From Prevotellaceae bacterium (GTDB taxonomy: Bacteria > Bacteroidota > Bacteroidia > Bacteroidales > Paludibacteraceae): a stretch of DNA of 7,232 nt. The stretch spans positions 1 through 7,232 of the forward strand of contig JAIRTG010000197.1 of the NCBI GenBank assembly GCA_031255055.1. Reading direction: 5' to 3'. Below, one piece after another: positions 1 to 4,199 of this stretch (the first letter of the stretch is position 1; the number at the start of each line of letters is the position of its first letter). The position numbers and the translations under genes are program-made. The notes below the pieces were generated by a model. The model was not told the DNA's origin, did not search any database, and saw nothing but the letters and a program-made list of their open reading frames with translations.

Positions 1-339
1 TTCAGCGGACATCGGGTTATTTGTGTTTTACAGGATTTTTATGCTACCCTGTTTGTGGCTAATCTGCAGAGTTTGATAGAAAATCAGAGTGATGATTATC
101 TTCTATCTGTTTCCGGACACAGGAAATATCGCTACCGGATTAACAGGAATACATCTTGGGCGGTATTGAAGAATACGCTTTTTAAGTTGTTCTTGAAAGA
201 GGACAATCCCTATGCACTACTGAAGCATATTCAGCAGCTCTTTGAAGATAGCTTGGAGCCTGTCAGACCGAACAGAAAAGCGAAAAGAATCAAGAAAACA
301 AAAAGAATGAATGGGAAATATCAAACTTTTAAACTATAA
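1..339 (+). CDS. IS4-family transposase, C-terminal fragment (5' end outside window)
   Basis: The reading frame is open from the first base, so the gene enters from the left. The 112 visible residues begin FSGHRVICVLQDFYATLFVA, which resembles the segment just after the catalytic glutamate of IS4-type DDE transposases (an FSG turn, then QDFYAT and a hydrophobic helix). The two catalytic aspartates and the glutamate must lie upstream, outside the window. The C-terminal part is strongly basic (RPNRKAKRIKKTKR), as is usual for the tail of these enzymes. The frame closes at TAA 337-339 with a KYQTFKL ending. In the +1 frame the next codons read NYKRAI then stop (TAA 350-352), which looks like the expected family terminus, so a one-base insertion near 331-333 is likely. 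GTG 55 is only an internal codon, not a start. Family assignment rests on sequence resemblance alone. Confidence 0.8.
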   Translation, partial: FSGHRVICVLQDFYATLFVANLQSLIENQSDDYLLSVSGHRKYRYRINRNTSWAVLKNTLFKLFLKEDNPYALLKHIQQLFEDSLEPVRPNRKAKRIKKTKRMNGKYQTFKL

Positions 340-388
340 AAGAGCTATTTAATCCTTAACTGAATGACATTGGGGTAGGGGGGAGGCC
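1..388 (+). mobile_element. Right part of an IS4-like insertion sequence
   Basis: The transposase fragment is followed by about 50 non-coding bases (340-388), including a G-rich stretch near 374-386, before the T-tract of the ruvC terminator on the other strand. The right terminal inverted repeat should lie here. It cannot be delimited because the left end and any target duplication are outside the window, so the right border given is only an upper estimate. The element appears to have inserted immediately downstream of ruvC, leaving that gene and its terminator intact. Confidence 0.45.
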
Positions 389-419
389 AAAAAAAAGACA
401 GTCGGTATCAACTGCCTTT
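389..419 (-). terminator. Intrinsic terminator of the DUF4286-ruvC unit
   Basis: Read on the minus strand, AAAGGCAGT (419-411) pairs with ACTGTCTTT (402-394) in a 9-bp stem with one G-U pair and an 8-base loop. It is followed by an unbroken run of eight T residues (396-389, overlapping the stem base). The last ruvC codons form the left arm, and the stop codon (410-408) sits in the loop. Confidence 0.8.
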
Positions 420-983
420 TCTTGTTTTTCTGACCCTGTGTTCGTTTTTGACGATGTAATCTTTCCAACTCGAATAGCTTTTTGCAGCCATCGGCTTACC
501 CATTTGCAGATAATGACAATAAGCCGCCGCCAATCCGTCGGTAGCGTCCAATTGGGGCAGCATGTTTTCCTCCGGGATCAGCAGATAGCGTCGCAACATA
601 TCGGCCACCTGTTCCTTCGACGCGCTGCCATTGCCCGTAATAGCCATTTTTATCTTGAGGGGGGCGTATTCAACAATCGCAATATCGCGAAACAGTGCCG
701 CTGCCATTGCCACACCTTGTGCGCGTCCCAACTTCAGCATCGACTGTACATTTTTACCGAAAAAAGGTGCTTCGATAGCCAGACAGTCGGGTCGAAACTC
801 GTCTATCAGCGACAAGGTACGCGAAAAGATTTTTTGAAGTTTTTGATAATGATTGGTGTATTTTTTCAAATCCAGAATCCCCATCGCCAGCAGCGAAGGT
901 CGATCATGTTCAACTTTGAGCATACCATACCCCATAATTGTCGTTCCGGGGTCGATGCCCAATATGATCTGTTCCTCTATCAT
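408..983 (-). CDS. ruvC: Crossover junction endodeoxyribonuclease RuvC
   Basis: This is the Holliday-junction resolvase, which works as a dimer with the RuvAB branch-migration motor and cuts symmetrically across four-way junctions in recombinational repair. From ATG 983 the protein has 191 residues, slightly longer than the usual 170-175. The acidic catalytic site is intact: Asp11 in GIDPGT, Glu71 in LAIEAPF, and Asp146 and Asp149 in LDATDGLAAAYCH. Basic residues expected near the DNA (Lys110 or Lys112, Lys123 in GSASKEQV) are present. The basic tail (SYSSWKDYIVKN, then HRVRKTRKG) looks typical of Bacteroidota RuvC. A longer frame opens at 1043, but its extra 20 residues are unlike RuvC and overlap the upstream gene. 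ATG 983 gives an exact ATGA overlap with that gene's stop, which suggests translational coupling. The gene is cotranscribed with the DUF4286 gene. Confidence 0.97.
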   Translation of the reverse strand: MIEEQIILGIDPGTTIMGYGMLKVEHDRPSLLAMGILDLKKYTNHYQKLQKIFSRTLSLIDEFRPDCLAIEAPFFGKNVQSMLKLGRAQGVAMAAALFRDIAIVEYAPLKIKMAITGNGSASKEQVADMLRRYLLIPEENMLPQLDATDGLAAAYCHYLQMGKPMAAKSYSSWKDYIVKNEHRVRKTRKGS

Positions 984-1285
984 ACTATCAGTTCTAGAAC
1001 GGTGGTAAATGAAAATACTTCGGTGTGAAACTTCTCGAAGCATGATTTTTTAAACATATCCTCATATTGTTCCTTCCAGATTTCCAGCGTCGGCAGGTCG
1101 TAGATACAAAAAGTCACCGCAAAAGGCGTCCCTTCCTGTTTATCACCGGCAAGCACTTTGGCCACTTGCGGTTGCGAGAAAGCACCCGTTTTGAGCATAA
1201 AAGGAATATGCTCCTCAGTCACCCATTTCAACCAACAACCATGTACTTTATCACTCACCAGGTAGGTAGTATTGAATAACAGCAT
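980..1285 (-). CDS. DUF4286 family protein
   Basis: A 101-residue protein that I recognise as the DUF4286 family, a small uncharacterised family largely confined to Bacteroidota. It begins MLLFNTTYLVSDKVHGCWLKW and has the pattern of a compact alpha/beta fold: an N-terminal strand, a helix around WLKWVTEEHIPFMLKTG, a strand FAVTFCIYD, and a helix around EIWKEQYEDMFKKSCFEKF. There is no signal peptide or membrane segment. It resembles small ferredoxin-like proteins with an EthD- or NIPSNAP-like outline, but this is only an impression and no catalytic residues are evident. It is the first gene of a two-gene unit, and its TGA (982-980) overlaps the ruvC ATG (983-981) in ATGA. That suggests coordinated synthesis but does not establish a role in recombination. 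The start is preceded by a Bacteroidota -7 box, leaving a short leader. Confidence 0.88.
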   Translation of the reverse strand: MLLFNTTYLVSDKVHGCWLKWVTEEHIPFMLKTGAFSQPQVAKVLAGDKQEGTPFAVTFCIYDLPTLEIWKEQYEDMFKKSCFEKFHTEVFSFTTVLELIV

Positions 1286-1308
1286 AATTTTTTACATAAA
1301 TTGAGGGG

Positions 1309-1316
1309 CAAAAGTA
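1309..1316 (-). promoter_or_regulatory. -7 box of the promoter for DUF4286-ruvC
   Basis: On the minus strand the bases read TACTTTTG, a full match to the Bacteroidota -7 consensus TAnnTTTG, 23 bases before the ATG at 1285. No TTTG is present at the usual 19-21 base spacing upstream, so the -33 element is weak or absent. Position relative to the gene is the main support. Confidence 0.55.
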
Positions 1317-1337
1317 AGATTATTTTCAAAACTTCCT

Positions 1338-1345
1338 TATCTTTG
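1338..1345 (+). promoter_or_regulatory. -7 box of the tRNA-Ala promoter
   Basis: The plus strand reads TATCTTTG, a full TAnnTTTG match, 19 bases before the tRNA 5' end. A start around 1350 would leave a leader of about 15 bases for RNase P to remove. The -33 position has no clear TTTG. It is divergent from the DUF4286-ruvC box, and the two boxes are only 21 bases apart. Confidence 0.6.
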
Positions 1346-1364
1346 CACTGTGAAAAAAATAAAA

Positions 1365-1438
1365 GGGGCATTAGCTCATCTGGATAGAGCGTTAGACTGG
1401 CAGTCTAAAGGTGACGAGTTCGAGTCTCGTATGCTCCA
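1365..1438 (+). tRNA. tRNA-Ala (anticodon GGC)
   Basis: A complete 74-base cloverleaf folds. Acceptor stem GGGGCAT (1365-1371) pairs with ATGCTCC (1431-1437), with discriminator A1438. The D stem is GCTC/GAGC. The anticodon stem is TTAGA/TCTAA around loop CTGGCAG, giving anticodon GGC (1399-1401) for GCC alanine codons. The variable loop is AGGTG, and the T stem ACGAG/CTCGT encloses TTCGAGT. The third acceptor pair is G-U, the classic alanine identity element, which supports the charging assignment. The CCA end is not encoded (the discriminator is followed by CAATC) and must be added enzymatically. Confidence 0.97.
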
Positions 1439-1444
1439 CAATCG

Positions 1445-1475
1445 AAAGGACATCTTGGTGGGTGTCCTTTTATTT
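1445..1475 (+). terminator. Intrinsic terminator after tRNA-Ala
   Basis: AAAGGACA (1445-1452) pairs perfectly with TGTCCTTT (1463-1470). The stem can be extended inward by a U-G and a C-G pair around a 6-base loop, and it is followed by a T-rich run TTTTATTT. It begins seven bases after the tRNA discriminator. Confidence 0.85.
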
Positions 1476-1499
1476 GTGTCCGAATTGCGCATCGGACAC
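1476..1499. other. Second hairpin directly after the tRNA terminator
   Basis: GTGTCCGA (1476-1483) pairs perfectly with TCGGACAC (1492-1499) around the loop ATTGCGCA. No T-tract follows on either strand, so it is not a classic terminator. Its arms share the TGTCC/GGACA core with the preceding terminator hairpin, so the two structures could in principle exchange partners. Confidence 0.6.
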
Positions 1500-1875
1500 G
1501 TCTGGCAACATCGTTGACGCCTCAGCTTACGGTGAATTTCCCGCTCATTTTCAATGGAAAGGTAAGCGTCGGTCGTCTGTAAACAATAAACCATCACCCA
1601 TTCATTTTCAAAGGCCGTCGGTCGGTTCGACGACGCCTTCCGCTGCTTCGACGATGCCATCCATTGCTCCGATGGCGCCGTCTAACGCTTCGTTGGCGAC
1701 TCCGGACGGCGCTCCGAGATGCGTTTTCGGCGAGAAGGCGGCGATCGAACCGTCTCCTTTTTGTGCAAAACGAAAGAGGGGGTACCCGACGATTCTGGGT
1801 AGAGTTCATTCGAGACCGGTTCTGCCGACGGGGGGAGGATGATAGATTTAGTGAATAAGACGATAGACCGACTCG
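1500..1875. other. Non-coding stretch, no supportable gene
   Basis: Between the tRNA terminator structures and the promoter at 1876 I find no credible gene. Open frames exist on both strands, including plus 1411-1842 and minus 1594-2007. They are low-complexity (Ser/Pro/Ala/Thr-rich on plus, Arg-rich on minus), lack recognisable domains, and the plus frame starts inside the tRNA. The stretch is richer in CG dinucleotides than its surroundings and contains the 21-bp repeat listed separately. It also has two copies of TCATTTTCAA (1545-1554 and 1602-1611), each followed within about 20 bases by CGTCGGTCG. It may be intergenic sequence or a decayed gene. Confidence 0.6.
1621..1722. repeat. Imperfect 21-bp tandem repeat, about four and a half units
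   Basis: Consecutive units start at 1621, 1642, 1663, 1684 and 1705. Each carries a core like GCTTCGACGATGCC in increasingly diverged form. Read in the plus frame they give seven-residue units VGSTTPS, AASTMPS, IAPMAPS, NASLATP, then a partial DGAP. Units 1 and 2 are the most similar and later ones drift. The period is a multiple of three, which fits an old coding repeat but does not prove one. Confidence 0.6.
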
Positions 1876-1907
1876 TTTGCGGGAAAGAGAAAAAGCCTGT
1901 ACTTTTG
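1876..1907 (+). promoter_or_regulatory. Bacteroidota sigma-ABfr-type promoter
   Basis: TTTG (1876-1879), a 20-base spacer, then TACTTTTG (1900-1907) match both boxes of the Bacteroidota housekeeping promoter (TTTG, 19-21 bases, TAnnTTTG) without a mismatch. Transcription would begin around 1912-1914. It is the best-matching promoter in the window, yet no conventional gene lies downstream on this strand: the only content before the hairpin at 1985-2017 is a 21-codon frame. Confidence 0.7.
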
Positions 1908-1920
1908 TGGTGTCATGTAA

Positions 1921-1986
1921 ATGAAAGTAGAAAAACGTTTCAGTTCTTGTTCCCGGACGAAAGAACACACTATAGTAATAATATAA
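1921..1986 (+). CDS. Possible 21-residue peptide
   Basis: ATG 1921 begins a 21-codon frame that starts MKVEKRFSSC and ends HTIVII, with TAA 1984-1986 touching the base of the following hairpin. It lies about eight bases after the predicted transcription start, so the leader would be very short. There is no Shine-Dalgarno, which is normal in this phylum. An upstream ATG at 1915 is immediately followed by TAA. The peptide is basic in its first half and hydrophobic at the end, and it matches nothing I know. Chance is a serious alternative for a frame this short. It is included because the promoter and terminator frame it neatly. Confidence 0.25.
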   Translation: MKVEKRFSSCSRTKEHTIVII

Positions 1987-2017
1987 AGCGCCTCGTGAGT
2001 CGGTCACGGGGCGCTTT
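1981..2017 (-). terminator. Strong hairpin terminator, probably of the manC-mutL operon
   Basis: AAAGCGCCTCGTGA (1985-1998) pairs with TCACGGGGCGCTTT (2004-2017) over 14 bp with one wobble and a 5-base loop. Read on the minus strand the stem is followed by TTTATATTATTA, a usable U-rich tail, about 45 bases beyond the mutL stop. On the plus strand the tail is TTTGTGTT, so it may also end the candidate small RNA and act in both directions. This would insulate the converging mutL transcript from the plus-strand transcripts. Confidence 0.8.
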
Positions 2018-2096
2018 GTGTTAAAAACGCTTTTTCGACACCCTCATAACTTATTGTGTATTATAAAAACGCTTTTTCGATATCTTCATAAATTAT
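2017..2096 (-). repeat. Diverged tandem duplication of the mutL 3' end
   Basis: On the minus strand a 42-base unit covering the last mutL codons and stop (2096-2055) is followed directly by a second copy (2054-2017). The second copy differs by a few substitutions and lacks four bases, TAAT, exactly where the first has its stop. Both share the 17-base block 2064-2080 / 2022-2038. Translated, unit one ends YEDIEKAFL then stop, and the copy reads YEGVEKAFL and runs on. The copy ends at the base of the terminator stem. Confidence 0.85.
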
Positions 2097-3884
2097 GGTC
2101 GTAAAGATGCGCTTTCCTTCGGGCGTATAATTATGTTCGGGCAGTGAGAAAAGTTTATCGATCAGGTCCGTCATTTCTTCATTGCTCAAATGTTGTCCGT
2201 TTTTCAGCGACGCTGCTTTGGCCAACGATTTGGCGATGAGTATATGTACCTGTCTGCTGTTGTCGGTTTGACTTTCTTTTGTCCGATGGATCATCTCTTT
2301 GAGCATACTTTCGCAGACATCCGGGTTGAGTTGCGGGGGAATCCCTTTGATGTAAAACGAAGCCGGATCTTCTTTGTCCGTCTCGAAATCGAATCCGGTG
2401 AATCGCAGGCTTTCTTCCAGTTGATCGAAAACGGCTTTGTCTTCGATCGATAAGGTGATCTTGTCGGGAAAGATGACTTGTTGCGAAAATGCTTTTTTCT
2501 GCTCTAACTGCAACAGAAACCGGTCGAACAGAATCCGGTAGTGTGCGCGTTGCTGGTCGATGATGAGCAGACCCGATTTGATTCCGGTAAGGATGTACTG
2601 TCTTCTCAGTTGAAAATTGTCGACGCTGTGCGGCACCGGCTGATTTTCGGACGTTGTGTGAAACAGTTGTACCGCGTCGTTTTGGTCTTCGGCTTGTCCG
2701 GGATGTTCGTTTTCAAAACCTTGATAAAGCTTTTCCCAGTCGAATTGTTGCTTTTGGTGTCCGGCGGCCTGAAAGGGGTTGTATGTCGGGTCGATGGCTG
2801 TTTTCGGTGGTCTGATCTCCTGATTGGGTCTGATGATCGGCATGTCGACGGCACCTTCTGTGTTAAAATCGATGGCTGGAGCGACGTTGAATTTCCCAAG
2901 CGCTTCTTTCACCGTGGCCTGTAGGATGGACCAGAAGGCTTGCCCGTGTTCAAATTTTATTTCGGTTTTTGTCGGATGGATGTTTATGTCGATACTTTCG
3001 GGGTCGACCCGGAAATAGATGAAGTAGTTCGGTTTGTCGCTTTGCGGGATCAATTGTTCGTAGGCGGTCATGACGGCTTTGTGGAAATAGGCGTGTTGCA
3101 TGTATCTCCCGTTGACGAAGAAGTACTGGCAGGCGGATTTCTGCGCAAATTCTGGACGACCGATGTAGCCGTATATTTCGCCGATCGTTGTTTTTGTTTC
3201 GATGGCGAGCAGTTGCTGTTCCCAGCGTTTTTTTGATTTTTTACCGAAAACGTGTTCAATTCTCAGCTTCAAGGTTGTTTCTGGAAGGTGAAATGTTTCT
3301 TCGTTGCCGTCGATGAGCGAAAAAGTGATGGTAGGATTTACCAATACGATGCGGTAGAATTCCTGTAAAAGGTGACGTTTTTCTATCGCATCATTTTTTA
3401 GAAATCGGCGTCGTGCAGGGACGTTGAAGAATAGATTTTTGACGGAAAATGAACTGCCGTCGGCTGTCTGAATGGTTTCTTGTCTGTTTATCTGTGTTCC
3501 GGCGATTTCTATCAGTGTGCCCAATTCGCTATCGGCTTGTTTGGTGCGCAGTTCTACGTGCGCAATGGCGGCGATCGATGCCAGGGCTTCGCCCCGGAAT
3601 CCCATCGTTCTTAATGCGAACAGATCGTCTGCCGAGCTGATTTTGGATGTGGCATGTCTTTCAAACGCTCTCAGGGCGTCGGTCTCGCTCATTCCTTTTC
3701 CGTTGTCGATTACTTGGATCAGTGTCCGTCCCGCATCTTTTATGATGATTCGGATCGTGTCGGCGCCGGCATCGATGGCGTTTTCGACCAGTTCTTTCAC
3801 GACCGAAGCAGGGCGCTGAATGACTTCTCCTGCGGCAATCTGATTGGCGACTGCGTCGGGAAGCAGGTGGATAATATCGCTCAT
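2061..3884 (-). CDS. mutL: DNA mismatch repair protein MutL
   Basis: This is the mismatch-repair ATPase that links MutS recognition to strand removal. It has 607 residues, within the usual range. The N-terminal GHKL ATPase is complete: Glu31 and Asn35 in ELVENAIDAGA, DNGKGM (60-65), RHATSKI (76-82), GFRGEALASI (95-104), the FFVNGR segment (255-260) and Lys306 in HPTKTEIKF. A linker of roughly 335-425 is rich in Gln, Pro and Asn and includes YNPF and FDWEKLYQGF. The C-terminal dimerisation domain follows (about 425-607). There the endonuclease motif DQHAxxExxxxE is replaced by DQQRAHYRILFD (443-454), and the CPHGRP-type motif by LPEHNYTPEGK (581-591), so this MutL is unlikely to be a metal-dependent nickase. 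It follows the small membrane protein by two bases and is last in the operon. The start MSDIIHLLPD is canonical. Confidence 0.97.
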   Translation of the reverse strand: MSDIIHLLPDAVANQIAAGEVIQRPASVVKELVENAIDAGADTIRIIIKDAGRTLIQVIDNGKGMSETDALRAFERHATSKISSADDLFALRTMGFRGEALASIAAIAHVELRTKQADSELGTLIEIAGTQINRQETIQTADGSSFSVKNLFFNVPARRRFLKNDAIEKRHLLQEFYRIVLVNPTITFSLIDGNEETFHLPETTLKLRIEHVFGKKSKKRWEQQLLAIETKTTIGEIYGYIGRPEFAQKSACQYFFVNGRYMQHAYFHKAVMTAYEQLIPQSDKPNYFIYFRVDPESIDINIHPTKTEIKFEHGQAFWSILQATVKEALGKFNVAPAIDFNTEGAVDMPIIRPNQEIRPPKTAIDPTYNPFQAAGHQKQQFDWEKLYQGFENEHPGQAEDQNDAVQLFHTTSENQPVPHSVDNFQLRRQYILTGIKSGLLIIDQQRAHYRILFDRFLLQLEQKKAFSQQVIFPDKITLSIEDKAVFDQLEESLRFTGFDFETDKEDPASFYIKGIPPQLNPDVCESMLKEMIHRTKESQTDNSRQVHILIAKSLAKAASLKNGQHLSNEEMTDLIDKLFSLPEHNYTPEGKRIFTTIIYEDIEKAFL

Positions 3885-3886
3885 TT

Positions 3887-4168
3887 TTATCTGATTAAAT
3901 AGTAGGCAATCAATAGCAAAATCCCCAGTATGGCGATCACGCGGATGTTGGAACGACGGTTGAGAGAACGCCGGGCGGTCTTGTTTTTGTCGGCATATTC
4001 TCTGAAGGTACCGCGGGTGATGCTTGTTTTATATCTTGTGTCCGGGTTTTCTTTTTTGGCTTTCAATTGTTCTTCGCGTTTTTGCTGCGCCTCTTTTAGA
4101 GGATCGTAGTAGATAGGTCTGTATTGATATGTTTTGGGCTTGTATAGTTTGAAAAATCCGGTGAGCAT
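3887..4168 (-). CDS. Small conserved-looking protein with C-terminal membrane anchor
   Basis: A 93-residue protein of unknown function. It begins MLTGFFKLYKPKTYQYRPIY. Residues 22-45 are a charged Lys/Glu/Gln-rich helix, residues 46-74 are basic with several Arg and Lys (FREYADKNKTARRSLNRR), and residues 75-92 form one hydrophobic segment (VIAILGILLLIAYYLI). This predicts a soluble basic N-terminal part facing the cytoplasm and a tail anchor, by the positive-inside rule. The frame opens further upstream at 4234, but those 22 residues overlap manC and look unlike the rest. Met at 4168 leaves 31 bases after manC. The stop is two bases from the mutL ATG, so the genes are probably coupled. I recall similar short proteins beside mutL in Bacteroidales, but no function is known to me. 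Confidence 0.8.
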   Translation of the reverse strand: MLTGFFKLYKPKTYQYRPIYYDPLKEAQQKREEQLKAKKENPDTRYKTSITRGTFREYADKNKTARRSLNRRSNIRVIAILGILLLIAYYLIR

Positions 4169-4199
4169 ACTTGTTTTGATTAGTGGTTCGGATGTAAAT

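Larger units (their letters stand above)
1913..2020 (+). ncRNA. Candidate small RNA between promoter and hairpin terminator
   Basis: The strong promoter at 1876-1907 and the 14-bp hairpin at 1985-2017 bracket about 105 bases in an otherwise empty intergenic space. Inside, GTTCTT pairs with AAGAAC around an inner GTT/GAC pairing (within about 1940-1966), giving a first stem-loop before the terminal one. I do not recognise it as 6S, SRP, RNase P, tmRNA or a known riboswitch. The terminal hairpin has a poorer T-run on this strand (TTTGTGTT) than on the minus strand, which weakens the case. The transcript could equally be an mRNA for the small frame listed separately. Confidence 0.4.

Noticed and set aside
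371..388. G-quadruplex in the G-rich run after the transposase
   Set aside because: Only about two long G-tracts plus one GG are present, short of four tracts of three, so a stable intramolecular quadruplex is not supported.
438..1028. 196-codon plus-strand open frame opposite ruvC
   Set aside because: It is antisense to a well-supported ruvC with intact catalytic residues, shows no domain, and is rich in Cys, His, Arg and Gln as shadow frames usually are.
984..1043. 20-residue N-terminal extension of RuvC
   Set aside because: The extension overlaps the DUF4286 coding end and is unlike RuvC, whereas ATG 983 gives the normal start and the ATGA coupling.
1365..1510. tRNA-Ala as an integration site with an att repeat
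   Set aside because: I looked for a second copy of the tRNA 3' end downstream in the window and found none, and no integrase is visible. The repeat could lie outside.
1621..1722. CRISPR array
   Set aside because: Units are contiguous and diverged with no unique spacers, so this is a tandem repeat rather than repeat-spacer architecture.
1411..1842. 143-codon plus-strand open frame with Ser/Pro/Ala repeats
   Set aside because: Its start lies inside the tRNA gene and it runs through the tRNA terminator and second hairpin. There is no promoter or domain. The repeat itself is reported, but not a gene.
1594..2007. 137-codon minus-strand Arg-rich open frame
   Set aside because: It crosses the strong hairpin, its composition is the complement of the CG-rich repeat block, and no domain or promoter was seen.
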